Notes: a model not told the origin generated them from the sequence alone. A stretch of DNA of 64,000 nt from Streptomyces nymphaeiformis (GCF_014203895.1 NZ_JACHJY010000009.1:434001-498000), one strand, 5' to 3'; shown: positions 52,231 to 60,962, counted from the first letter of the stretch. Numbers and translations: made by a program.

Positions 52231-53148
52231 TCATCGTACGCAGCCGGCGTCCACGTCGATGACCTCCTTGACCAGTGTCTCCAGGACGTCGAGGTCCCGC
52301 GCGGTGCGGCCCGCCTCCCGCCGGTCGCCCGGGTAGGTGGGGTCGAGGACGACGGCGTCCGCCCCGAGGTCCTGGAGGAGTCCGAGGTCGTCGGCGATCT
52401 GCGCCAGGGTGCCCTCGCCGAGCAGCCGGCCGGGGCCCAGGGGCCGGGACGTGACCCGCAGTTTGATCCGGGGACAGAGGGCGGGCACGGGCCGTTCCTG
52501 CTCCTCGGCGACCTGCCGGAGGGTCGGCAGGCCCACGCCGAGGAGCCAGTCGCCGGAGACGGAGGTGGGGTGCCAGGCGTCGCCGAGGCGGACGGCGCGG
52601 CGCAGCGCTCCGTAGCTGTGGCCGCCGACCCAGACGGGCGGTCCCGGGCGCTGCACGGGCAGCGGCCCGGTGTGGACCTCGCGGAAGGAGACGTGGGCGC
52701 CGTCGAAGGAGGCGACCTCGTCGGCCCAGCAGGCCTTGATCGCGGCGAGGTACTCGTCGCTGATCGCCCCGCGCCTGCGGTACGGGACGTCGAGGACGGC
52801 GAACTCCCGGGCGGCCCAGCCGGCCGCCGCGCCGAACACGAGACGGCCGTTGCTGAACCGGTCGATGTTGGCGGCGACGCGGGCGGTGTGCACGGGATGC
52901 CGGTACGGGAGGATCGTCACCGTGGTGCCGAGCCCGACCGTCCTGGTGACCCCGGCGAGCCAGGCGAGGGTCGCGAAGGGGTCGTAGAACGGGGCGGGGA
53001 AGAGGTGCTGGACGTCCGGGGTGAGCGCGACGTGGTCGGAGACCATGGCGTAGTGGTAGCCCATCGCCTCGACCCGCAGCGCCCAGTCGGCGAGGGCGTC
53101 GGGAGTGGCTTCGGGCCCGTAGTTGGGCAGATTGACGCCGAACTTCAT
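52231..53148 (-). CDS. LLM-class F420- or flavin-dependent oxidoreductase
   Basis: The 305-residue luciferase-like TIM-barrel enzyme starts MKFGVNLPNYGP and has ALRVEAMGYHYAMVSDHVAL, VGLGTTVTILPYRHPVHTA, NGRLVFGAAAGWAAREF and PPVWVGGHSYGALRRAVRLG. In actinobacteria such proteins often use F420. The ATG overlaps the stop of the upstream MFS gene by 4 bp. It may modify the same metabolite the MFS protein exports. Substrate unknown. Confidence 0.88.
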   Translation of the reverse strand: MKFGVNLPNYGPEATPDALADWALRVEAMGYHYAMVSDHVALTPDVQHLFPAPFYDPFATLAWLAGVTRTVGLGTTVTILPYRHPVHTARVAANIDRFSNGRLVFGAAAGWAAREFAVLDVPYRRRGAISDEYLAAIKACWADEVASFDGAHVSFREVHTGPLPVQRPGPPVWVGGHSYGALRRAVRLGDAWHPTSVSGDWLLGVGLPTLRQVAEEQERPVPALCPRIKLRVTSRPLGPGRLLGEGTLAQIADDLGLLQDLGADAVVLDPTYPGDRREAGRTARDLDVLETLVKEVIDVDAGCVR

Positions 53149-54356
53149 GAGGCGTTCCTTTCGGGGGCCGCGGTCACGGCGCCGGCCCCTTGGGCGTTGT
53201 TCCGAAGCGGTGGCCCGGTGAGGCGCCGGGCCACCGCGAGGTGGAGGAGGACTCCCGTGAGCGCGACCGCGGCGGCGAGGAGCGGGAGCCGGCCGGCGTC
53301 GAGCCCGTGGGCGAGGGCGAGGCCGCCGAGCGCGGAGCCGACGGCGCCGCCGAGGTAGGTGGCGGAGCTGTTGAGGCCGACGGCGGCGGCCCCGGAGGCC
53401 TCGCCGTCGAGCAGCCGGTGCTGCTGCGGCACGACGAAGGCCCAGCCGACCGCGCCCCAGACGAGCAGCGGCAGCAGGACGAGCCCGGGTACGGCGCCGG
53501 TCCACGGCAGCAGCGCCAGGGCGCCGCCGAGGGTGCCGAGGAGGACGACGGCGAGGCGGGCGGGCCGCCCCGTCCGGTCGACGAGGGTCCCGGCGAGGAA
53601 GCTGCCGCAGACCCCGCCGATGCCCCAGACCCAGAGGTACGGCACGGCGCTGCCGATGCCGGCGACGCGGTGCAGCACCGGCTGGAGGTAGGTGTAGAGC
53701 CCGAGGCTCGCCACGGTCTGGGTGAAGGTGACGGCGACGACCACGGCGACCCGGGGCCGGGCGAGGGCGCCGATCCGGGCCCGCAGCGAGGGCGCCGCGG
53801 CTCCCCGTACCGGCGGCAGCGCCGTCGCGACGCCCAGCAGCGCGGCCAGACCGAGCCCGGTGACCAGCCACAGGGCCGCCCGCCAGCCGGAGCCTTCCGC
53901 GACGAGCAGCCCGAGCGGCACGCCGAGCACGGTGCCCGCGCTCATCCCGCCGAGGACCAGGCCGAGGGCGCGCCCGCGCCGCTCGGGCGGGACGAGCGCG
54001 ACGGCCGCGGTGGCCGCCGCCGGGGTGAAGAGGCCCGCTCCGGCGCCGGCGAGGGCCCGGGTGCCGAGCAGCGCGGCGTACGAACCGGCGAGCGCCGTCC
54101 CGGCGTTGGCGAGGACGAAGACGACGAGTGCGGTGACGAGGACCGTGCGGGTGCCCCAGCGGGCGAGGACGGCCGAGAGGAGCGGGGCGGCGAGGGCGTA
54201 GCAGAGGGTGAAGGCGGTGACGGACTGTCCCGCGAGGGAGACGGAGACGTCCAGGTCGGCGCCCATGTCCGGGAGCAGTCCTGCCATCGCGTAGGCGTCG
54301 GTCCCCATGGCGAAGGAGCCGAGCGCGAGCAGGCCCACCGCGCGCGTGCCGCCCAT
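53145..54356 (-). CDS. MFS exporter (DHA1/AraJ-like drug:H+ antiporter type)
   Basis: The 403-residue protein has twelve hydrophobic segments. AVGLLALGSFAMGTDAYAMA in helix 1 and LARWGTRTVLV in the loop 2-3 region are typical of DHA1 efflux pumps. I choose ATG 54356 with AGGGGG upstream over an adjacent GTG at 54359. It is coupled to the LLM gene by a 4-bp overlap and divergent from the glutamyl-tRNA synthetase gene. It could give self-resistance or export. Confidence 0.88.
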   Translation of the reverse strand: MGGTRAVGLLALGSFAMGTDAYAMAGLLPDMGADLDVSVSLAGQSVTAFTLCYALAAPLLSAVLARWGTRTVLVTALVVFVLANAGTALAGSYAALLGTRALAGAGAGLFTPAAATAAVALVPPERRGRALGLVLGGMSAGTVLGVPLGLLVAEGSGWRAALWLVTGLGLAALLGVATALPPVRGAAAPSLRARIGALARPRVAVVVAVTFTQTVASLGLYTYLQPVLHRVAGIGSAVPYLWVWGIGGVCGSFLAGTLVDRTGRPARLAVVLLGTLGGALALLPWTGAVPGLVLLPLLVWGAVGWAFVVPQQHRLLDGEASGAAAVGLNSSATYLGGAVGSALGGLALAHGLDAGRLPLLAAAVALTGVLLHLAVARRLTGPPLRNNAQGAGAVTAAPERNAS

Positions 54357-54540
54357 CACACCCCCTGACGTTCGCTGCGTGGATACGGTCCTCGGGACGC
54401 TACTGACCGGACCTGCCCGTCGCAGCCCACAACGCCGAGGAGGGTTCGGAGTTCCGCAGCCTCCGACCGTCGCTCCTCTCGAATCGGCCGGTCATCGACC
54501 TACCGTGGATCTCTCCAGGAACCCCAGGAGGGAGTCCACC

Positions 54541-56178
54541 GTGCTCGATCTGTCCGTCATCAACGCGATGTTCCCGCCAGACCTCCCGGAACCGGCCGAC
54601 TGGGAGCGGCGGTTCGGTCCGCGCGCCCTGCCGGACGGCGCCGAGGTCACGCGCTTCGCCCCGAGCCCCACCGGACACCTGCACATCGGCGGCCTCTACA
54701 CGGCGGCCGTCGCCCGGGCGCTCGCCCGCCAGTCGGGCGGGGTGCACGTGCTGCGCGTCGAGGACACCGACCGGTCCCGGCAGGTGGCGGGCGCCGCCGA
54801 GGAGTTCTCGCGGCTGCTCGGGGCCTTCGGGCTCGCCCCGGACGAGGGCGGTGTCGCCGGGGACGGGGCGTGGGGGCCGTACCTCCAGTCGGAGCGCCGG
54901 GAGGTGTACCTCAGCCATGTGCGGGACCTCCTTCGCCGCGACCGCGCGTACCCCTGCTTCTGCGGGCGGGAGCTGCTCGCCCGGAGCGCGGAGGAGCAGC
55001 GCGCGGGGCGTTCGCCGCTGGGCTACTACGGGCGCTGGGCGCCGTGCCGGACGCTCGCGCCGGAGGAGGCGGCGCGGCGGCTCGCGGCCGGCGAGCCGTA
55101 CGTGGTGCGGTTCCGCTGCCCGTACGAGTTCCCCGGCCGGGTCCGGTTCACGGACCGCATCCGGGCCTCCGTCACCATGCAGGACAACGGCAACGACATC
55201 GTCCTCCTCAAGTCCTCCGAGGAGGAACTGCCCCTCCCCACCTACCACTTCGCGCACGTCGTGGACGACCACCTGATGCGGGTGACCCTCGTCGTACGCG
55301 GCGAGGAGTGGCTCTCCTCGACCCCGGTCCATCTGCAGCTGCACGCGGCGCTCGGCTTCGAGCCGCCTTCGTACGCGCACCTCGCCCCGCTGATGAAGGC
55401 GGAGGGGCCCTCGCGCCGCAAGCTCAGCAAGCGCAAGGACCCCGAGGCGTCCGTCGGCTACTACCTGTCCGCCGGCTATCCGCCCGCCGCGGTCCAGCAC
55501 TATCTGCGGGGCCTGGCCAACATCCGGCTCATGGACGTCCCCACCGCGGAGGCGCTCGCCGCCGACGTCCGGCTCGACGGCATGCGCCCCTCGGGGCCAC
55601 TGCTCGACCTGCCCAAACTGCACTCGCTGAGCCGCGAGTTCATCGCCTCGCTCTCCCCGGGCGAGCTGTACGGGCAGCTGCTCGCCTGGGCGGAGGAGTA
55701 CGACCCGGAGCTCGGCTCCGTGCTCGCCCGCCACGAGGACCTCGCCCTGGCGGCCGTGGCGACGGGACGACCGGAGGGCGCGCCGGCCCGCAAGGACCTG
55801 GAGCGCTGGTCGTGCTTCCGCGACCGGTACGGCTTCTTCTTCGCGGACCTGTTCGGCCCGGCGCCGGAGCCCGGGGACGACCGCTACGGCGGCCTGCCTT
55901 CAGACCGAGTGCGGGCTGTCGCAGCCGAGTTCGCCACCGTCTCTCCCGACGAGTGGTTCACGAGGCTCGGGGAGATCGCCGGGCGCCACGGCTTCGCCCC
56001 GGACACGGCCTCCTGGCGCCGGGACCCGGACCGCTGGGCGGGACCGCCGAGGCAGGTCGCGAACGTGGTCCGGGTCGCGCTGACGGGCGCCACCCGCAGC
56101 CCGGACCTCGTCGCCGTGGCGCACGCCCTGGGCCGGGACGAGGTGGTGCGCCGCCTGACCGCCGTGGCGGGCCCGTGA
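54541..56178 (+). CDS. gltX: glutamyl-tRNA synthetase, probable second copy
   Basis: The 545-residue class I synthetase has FAPSPTGHLHIGG with the HIGH-type motif at residues 48-51 and KLSKRKDP at about 294-301. VLRVEDTDRSRQVAG and ASVTMQDNGNDIVLLKSSE also fit GluRS. A Cys-rich region CFCGRELLAR, then WAPCRTL, resembles the zinc-binding insert. The N-terminus carries about 35 extra residues before the usual start. The full C-terminal region is present, so it should charge tRNA. It lies alone on the plus strand, divergent from an exporter, with AGGAGGGAG before GTG 54541. It could supply Glu-tRNA for the adjacent HemA or serve as a resistant copy. Confidence 0.9.
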   Translation: MLDLSVINAMFPPDLPEPADWERRFGPRALPDGAEVTRFAPSPTGHLHIGGLYTAAVARALARQSGGVHVLRVEDTDRSRQVAGAAEEFSRLLGAFGLAPDEGGVAGDGAWGPYLQSERREVYLSHVRDLLRRDRAYPCFCGRELLARSAEEQRAGRSPLGYYGRWAPCRTLAPEEAARRLAAGEPYVVRFRCPYEFPGRVRFTDRIRASVTMQDNGNDIVLLKSSEEELPLPTYHFAHVVDDHLMRVTLVVRGEEWLSSTPVHLQLHAALGFEPPSYAHLAPLMKAEGPSRRKLSKRKDPEASVGYYLSAGYPPAAVQHYLRGLANIRLMDVPTAEALAADVRLDGMRPSGPLLDLPKLHSLSREFIASLSPGELYGQLLAWAEEYDPELGSVLARHEDLALAAVATGRPEGAPARKDLERWSCFRDRYGFFFADLFGPAPEPGDDRYGGLPSDRVRAVAAEFATVSPDEWFTRLGEIAGRHGFAPDTASWRRDPDRWAGPPRQVANVVRVALTGATRSPDLVAVAHALGRDEVVRRLTAVAGP

Positions 56179-57552
56179 CTACGTCAGCGGCAGGCTCCGG
56201 GCCGAGGCGCGGACGCCCGGGGCGGTCGGCGCCGGCGCCTTGAGGAGGCCCTTGTCGCTGGAGCTCGCGGGAGCGGTCGCCCCCACGGGGGTCGTGGTCA
56301 TCGGCCGGGCGGCTCCGCAGCGCTGCTTCTCGGCCTCGGACATGGGACCGGTGCGCTGGAGCAGCCGGTCGGGCACGGCACGCGAGGGTCCGTCGATGAC
56401 GGCGTGCAGCCGGTAGTCGTCCTTCTTGCTGACGAACCAGCCCTCGACCCGCTCGCGGCTCGGCTGCATCTCGACCCAGCTGACCTCACCGGGCTGGATC
56501 CGCTCCACCACCGTCCGCTGGTCGCTGCTGAACCACTGCCAGGGCCGCTGCCAGCCCTGCTCGTAGGCGAGGGCGAACTGGGTGGCCATCGGCCGCTCCT
56601 TGATCCGCTTCTCGTCCTCCTCCCGTACGCCGGTGGTGGGCAGCCGGGCCACCTCGGGGAGCGCGAGGCCGGCCTCGGCGTACGTCTGGGAGATGCTGTC
56701 GTGGCTGCGCTCGGCGTACGAGAGGAGCCGGCTGTGCTCCAGGGTGTTCCGGGTGCAGTTGACGAAGGCCTCGCCGACGACCCGCGCCTCGTCGTAGTAG
56801 CGGAAGGAGGTCCGGGCGTCCGGCCGGAAGGTGCAGGCGTTCTCGCCGTTGCAGGCGGCGGCCGCGTTGTGCAGGCTGCTCTCCCGTTCGTTGCCCTTGT
56901 ACGCCTCCGAGGTGCCGAGGTTCGTCTTGTCGACGGTCATGTCGACGGGCGGCGGCACCTCGACGGCGCGGATGCGGGCGATCATCGGCGTGCAGGTCAC
57001 ATGGGTCTTGGAGTCGGTGACGCGTGAGGTGAAGGTGAGCATCGGCTCGTTCTCGCCAGCCGTGAAGACGTAGGCGCGTCCGGTCCAACGGCCCTTGCCG
57101 GGAGTGCCCTTGACCCGGTCGGGGTCGCCGGCGGTGGTGACCTCCTGGACGGGGCCGCCGGAGCCGTCCACCGCGTACGGCTGGCCGTCGGCGACCTGTG
57201 GACCGGTGCACTCCTTGGAGACGGCGGGGCTGTCCTCGTAGGTCACGGTGACCTTGGCCCCGGCGCGGACCCCGCGGAGCCGCTGGCGGAGGGTGTTGCC
57301 GTCCTTCTGGAGGGCGACGCCGTGGGAGGCGTCGGTGCGGCCCGAAGCGGTGGGCGAGTAGCGCTGGTTGAGGCCGGTCCAGAAGTCGATGCCGACGGTG
57401 GTGGGGCCGTCGCCCTTCATCACGGGCTCGGCGAAGTCGCCGTTGAGGACGGCGACGTCCTGCTCGGCGGGGGCGGCCGACACGGGAGGCGCGGGCAGCA
57501 GGAGTCCGGCGGCCCCGAGGACGACGAGGGCGGAGAGCGTGGTGCGGTTCAT
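56179..57552 (-). CDS. secreted protein with shared Cys domain, possible beta-pore-former relative (1)
   Basis: The 457-residue exported protein has a signal peptide (TTLSALVVLGAAGLLLPAPP, cleavage after VSA). Residues 30-195 are beta-rich (LNGDFAEPV at the start) and may be a jelly-roll or carbohydrate-binding-like domain. From about residue 230 it resembles the next gene product: NACTFRPD (238), FVNCT (264), WQWFSSDQRTVVE (335) and AVIDGPS. The similarity includes the paired Cys. Its stop directly abuts that of the converging gltX gene. I do not recognise a named family. An aerolysin-like fold is a possibility. Confidence 0.75.
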   Translation of the reverse strand: MNRTTLSALVVLGAAGLLLPAPPVSAAPAEQDVAVLNGDFAEPVMKGDGPTTVGIDFWTGLNQRYSPTASGRTDASHGVALQKDGNTLRQRLRGVRAGAKVTVTYEDSPAVSKECTGPQVADGQPYAVDGSGGPVQEVTTAGDPDRVKGTPGKGRWTGRAYVFTAGENEPMLTFTSRVTDSKTHVTCTPMIARIRAVEVPPPVDMTVDKTNLGTSEAYKGNERESSLHNAAAACNGENACTFRPDARTSFRYYDEARVVGEAFVNCTRNTLEHSRLLSYAERSHDSISQTYAEAGLALPEVARLPTTGVREEDEKRIKERPMATQFALAYEQGWQRPWQWFSSDQRTVVERIQPGEVSWVEMQPSRERVEGWFVSKKDDYRLHAVIDGPSRAVPDRLLQRTGPMSEAEKQRCGAARPMTTTPVGATAPASSSDKGLLKAPAPTAPGVRASARSLPLT

Positions 57553-57570
57553 GGTGGTTCTCCTCCCGGA

Positions 57571-58527
57571 TCAGGAAGCGTCGGCGGGCAGTTCGACGAC
57601 GCTCTTCGGCTCGGCGCCCGGGGGCACGGCCCGCGCGGCGGGCACTTCGGCGGCGGACGGCGGAGCGGGGGCAGGGGCGGGGCCGGGGCCGGGGGCCGGG
57701 GTGGGGGCGGTGGGGCCGGTGGGCCGCGTGCCGTTGCAGAGGCCGGCGGGGGCGGCGTACGTCTGGGCGACGAACATGCTGCTGGAGACCGACGAGGGGC
57801 TGTCCACCGCGATGTTGAGGATCCGCTGCCCGTTCTTGCCGACGAGGCTGCCGACCACGCGCCGCATGGAGATGCTCGCGCCGAAGACGAGCATGTCGTG
57901 CGCGTTGACGGTGGACTTGTAGACGGTCGTCTCGGTGTTCTCCACGGTCCAGGACCGGGAATACGTGGCCTTGAACGCGGCCTCGAAGGCGAGTTTGGCG
58001 CTCAGCGAGCCGGCCACCTTGCCGCCCGCGGCGACGCCGGTCTTGGTGCCGTTCGTCGAGGTCGGACCGTCCTTGAGGTTGGGGGTCTTGTTCTCGCTGG
58101 TGATGTCGTTGGTGAGGTTCGTGGTGACCTCGCCGGAGGCGGAGACCGTGCCCTCGGCGGCGATCTTCCCCGAGATCTCGCCGCCGATGTTGTCGGTGCT
58201 GCTGATCCTCAGGTTGACCGTCCGCTCGACGGCCATGTCGCTCTGGGTGCAGTTGACCACCGCGTTGCCGAGCGACTTCACGGAGGTGACGTACTCACGG
58301 CCCAGCTTCGGGTCGATCTTGAACGTGCAGGCGGAGCGCTGGGAGCCGCAGTACCTCAGCACGTCGCCGACCTTGGCCGGGCGCCCGTCGGCGGTGAGGG
58401 CGCGGGGGACGGGGGTCTCGCCCGGCCCCGCGTCGTCGGCGGCGGCGGGCGGGGCGAGCAGGGCGAGCGGCGCGGCGAGGCCGAGGACGAGCGCGGGCAG
58501 GACGGCGCGGGGACTGCGCGGAGACAT
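57571..58527 (-). CDS. secreted protein, aerolysin/ETX-MTX2-like features (2)
   Basis: The 318-residue protein has a signal peptide (AVLPALVLGLAAPLALLAPP). The mature part has SACTFKIDP (residue 65), VVNCT (89), then long Ser/Thr/Gly-alternating beta stretches (GKIAAEGTVSASGEVTTNLT), SRSWTVENTETTVYKST at about 188 and AVDSPSS. This alternating pattern and the SWT...TT...ST strand resemble the membrane-inserting hairpin of ETX/MTX2-type toxins. The tail is Pro/Ala-rich. It probably forms a unit with its neighbours. The pore-forming idea is inference. Confidence 0.7.
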   Translation of the reverse strand: MSPRSPRAVLPALVLGLAAPLALLAPPAAADDAGPGETPVPRALTADGRPAKVGDVLRYCGSQRSACTFKIDPKLGREYVTSVKSLGNAVVNCTQSDMAVERTVNLRISSTDNIGGEISGKIAAEGTVSASGEVTTNLTNDITSENKTPNLKDGPTSTNGTKTGVAAGGKVAGSLSAKLAFEAAFKATYSRSWTVENTETTVYKSTVNAHDMLVFGASISMRRVVGSLVGKNGQRILNIAVDSPSSVSSSMFVAQTYAAPAGLCNGTRPTGPTAPTPAPGPGPAPAPAPPSAAEVPAARAVPPGAEPKSVVELPADAS

Positions 58528-58571
58528 GGCGGAGGAACCCTTCGGGACGTGGGGGTGGATGGCGGGCGACG

Positions 58572-59051
58572 TCAGGAGCCGAGCAGGGAGCAGAGCTGGT
58601 CGACCGGGAAGGGGGACTGCCCCGGGTCGCCGGAGCCCTGCGGCAGGGAGCCGGGGAAGTCCGCGCAGGTGGAGGTCACGGCTGACTGCGCGTTGTCGGT
58701 GGGCTCGGGCTCGAACGTGGAGATGGTCTCGGTCATGTCCTTGACGCCCTTCTCCTCGGCGGCGCCCTGGCCAGAGGTCAGCTTGCCCATGCAGGAATCG
58801 GAGCCGGGCGGGCACTCGTCGATCTTCTTGCCGACGTCCTTGATGTCCTTGTCGGCCTTGCCGGCCGCCTCCTGGGTCTTCTTCTGCTGTTCCTCGATCT
58901 TCTTGGCCTCCTTGGCGTTGGCCTCCTTGTCCAGGCAGGCCTGGTCGTCGGGCTTGCACTCCTCGGCGTGGGCGACCGAGGTCATGGGCAGGGCCAGGGC
59001 GGCGGCGAGCAGGACGGCGCCGAGCAGGCGGCGCGGCTTCACGTGGGACAT
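58572..59051 (-). CDS. small secreted Cys-rich, coiled-coil protein (3)
   Basis: The 159-residue protein has a signal peptide (RRLLGAVLLAAALALPMTSV, cleavage after AHA). It has two CX6C pairs, CKPDDQAC and CPPGSDSC, flanking a charged Lys/Glu/Gln helix (KIEEQQKKTQEAAGKADKD). Two more Cys are in STCADF and QLCSLLG. A disulfide-closed helical hairpin is likely. AAGGGAG precedes ATG 59051. It is the first of three secreted-protein genes on this strand. Function unknown. Confidence 0.78.
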   Translation of the reverse strand: MSHVKPRRLLGAVLLAAALALPMTSVAHAEECKPDDQACLDKEANAKEAKKIEEQQKKTQEAAGKADKDIKDVGKKIDECPPGSDSCMGKLTSGQGAAEEKGVKDMTETISTFEPEPTDNAQSAVTSTCADFPGSLPQGSGDPGQSPFPVDQLCSLLGS

Positions 59052-59718
59052 GGAACTCCCTTGGGACAGGGGTGAGTTGACGAGCTCGGAAGGGGACGCC
59101 AGGGGCGGACAGGGGACTGCCCTCAAGATCACCGAGCGTGACTCGACGCTAACCGCAGGGGCCCCGGCGGCCCGGCAGGACACACGGCGCGGCGCGCGCC
59201 GACGGGCCCGCTCACCACTTCGGCGGAGCGCATTCGGGGCCGTCGCGAGGAGCCGGACCGGGGACGTTCGCGGGCCGTCCGTAGAGCCGCCGGTCCACCC
59301 TTTCGCAGGGATTCCCGGGCATGGGCGTGAGGGCGGGCGACCGTACGCGGCGGGGGGCCTCACTCCCCCGGCCGCCTCCGTTCGGCCGCCCACCGGAGCC
59401 GGCCGCGAAGACCCCGCCGACACGCGGCCGGAGGGTGAACGCGCCCCCCTTCGGCGCGTCCCCGAACGGGCGTCCGTCAGACGGGTGTTTCATCGCCTCC
59501 GGCTCGCCGCGGTGATCGTTCTCGGACAGTCTGATCTTGTGCCCGGCGGCCCGTCCCGGCCGCCGCACCAGGCCTTGGGCACCCCATGCCCAAGGCACCG
59601 GCACGGCCTGTCCGCATGACCCGCGCCCGTCCCGCGCGCGCCTCCGCCCTCCCCCGCGGAGCCGCCGGCCGACCGGGCGCAGCGCTCCCGTATGTCCCCA
59701 TCGAAGGAGAGCAGAGCC
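59052..59718. promoter_or_regulatory. 667-bp divergent region between secreted trio and RCC1 array
   Basis: No credible gene is seen; open frames here have no proper start or family resemblance. It must contain both promoters. A perfect 9-bp hairpin, GCCTTGGGC (59572-59580) and GCCCAAGGC (59588-59596), lies 120 bp before the first RCC1 gene. Confidence 0.5.
59572..59596. repeat. perfect hairpin in the leader region of the RCC1 array
   Basis: A 9-bp stem with a 7-nt loop (ACCCCAT). It may be a leader structure, an operator or a weak terminator. Confidence 0.55.
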
Positions 59719-60948
59719 ATGTCCCGTACACGCCGCAGTCCCCTGCGTACCCCCTCCCGCGGCCTACCGTTCGCCGCCGCCGTCCTCACGGCCGCCGCGC
59801 TCGCCGCCGTCCCGGCGCTCGCCCCGGCCGCTGCAAGCGCCAACGAGGGCAATCCGACCGTCCTGAGCTGGGGTGCCGGCCGCACCGGCCAGCTCGGCAA
59901 CGGCACCCTGGCCGACAGCCTGAGCCCGACCTCGGTCACCAGCCTCTTCCGCGGCGACGTCGACCAGATGTCGGCCGGCGGCACGTCCTCGGCCGACTCG
60001 TTCGTCCTCGCCCGGACCGACAAGACGGTCAAGTCCTGGGGCCACAACTCCTCCGGCCAGCTCGGCAACGGCGGCAACACCAACCAGACCGTGCCCACCA
60101 CCGTCCCGCGCCTGACCAACATCAAGGACATCGCGGCCGGCGGGAAGCACGCCCTGGCCCTCGACACCAACGGCCAGGTCTACTCCTGGGGCGACAACGC
60201 CTACGGCCAGCTCGGCAACAACCGCACCGGTGACAGCCGTACGGTCCCCGACCGCGTCCAGGGCATGCCGAAGGTCAAGCAGATCTCGGCCGGCTGCGAC
60301 TTCAGCCTCGCCCTCCTGGAGAACGGCAAGGTGTACGCCTGGGGCCGCGGCATCCACGGCCAGCTCGGCACCGGCAACCGCGCCACGAGCTCCGTGCCCC
60401 GGCAGGTGCAGGGCCTGGAGAACATCGTCGAGATCGACGCCGGCTGCTACCACGCCCTCGCGCTGACCGCCGACGACACGGTGAAGTCCTGGGGCTACAA
60501 CCTCTACGGCCAACTCGGCAACTCCTCCACCAAGTCCTCCACCACCCCGGTGGACGTCGACTGGCTGGAGGGCGTCTCCGACATCGAGGCGGGCGCCTGG
60601 CACAACTACGCCAAGACGAGCGACAGCCACGTCTACGGCTGGGGCAACAACCAGTACGGCCAGCTCCTGGAGGGCGACGAGGCCTTCGGCGACAACATCT
60701 CCCGCACCAACCGCACCGCCCCCGTCGAGATCCCGCGCCTGGAGGGCGTCCAGCACCTCGCGGCGGGCGCCCGGCACGGCGTCGCCGTCACCGCGGACGA
60801 CGTCTTCGCCTGGGGCCACAACGGCGAGGGCCAGCTCGGCAACGGCACGACGGTCTCCCGCTTCGAGTCGGTGAAGATCCTCAACGAGGGCTCGGCGATC
60901 AAGGACGTGGCCGTCTCCCTGGGCGGCAACACGACATACGCGTACTGA
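59719..60948 (+). CDS. secreted RCC1-repeat propeller protein (1)
   Basis: The 409-residue protein has a long signal peptide (Arg-rich, then LPFAAAVLTAAALAAVPALA) and seven RCC1 repeats. Each has the pattern SWGxNxxGQLGNG followed by an AAG.xHALAL stretch: GQLG motifs occur in WGAGRTGQLGNG, WGHNSSGQLGNG, WGDNAYGQLGNN, WGRGIHGQLGTG, WGYNLYGQLGNS, WGNNQYGQLLEG and WGHNGEGQLGNG. A seven-bladed beta-propeller is expected. The C-terminus ends TTYAY. GAAGGAGAG lies before the ATG. In bacteria, secreted RCC1 proteins may bind surfaces or host proteins; the ligand is unknown. Confidence 0.93.
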   Translation: MSRTRRSPLRTPSRGLPFAAAVLTAAALAAVPALAPAAASANEGNPTVLSWGAGRTGQLGNGTLADSLSPTSVTSLFRGDVDQMSAGGTSSADSFVLARTDKTVKSWGHNSSGQLGNGGNTNQTVPTTVPRLTNIKDIAAGGKHALALDTNGQVYSWGDNAYGQLGNNRTGDSRTVPDRVQGMPKVKQISAGCDFSLALLENGKVYAWGRGIHGQLGTGNRATSSVPRQVQGLENIVEIDAGCYHALALTADDTVKSWGYNLYGQLGNSSTKSSTTPVDVDWLEGVSDIEAGAWHNYAKTSDSHVYGWGNNQYGQLLEGDEAFGDNISRTNRTAPVEIPRLEGVQHLAAGARHGVAVTADDVFAWGHNGEGQLGNGTTVSRFESVKILNEGSAIKDVAVSLGGNTTYAY

Positions 60949-60962
60949 GGCCGGTGACCGGC

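Noticed and set aside
59212..59604. Minus-strand open frame of 130 codons in the divergent region
   Set aside because: Low-complexity Pro/Arg/Gly composition, no good start and no resemblance to a family; probably non-coding.
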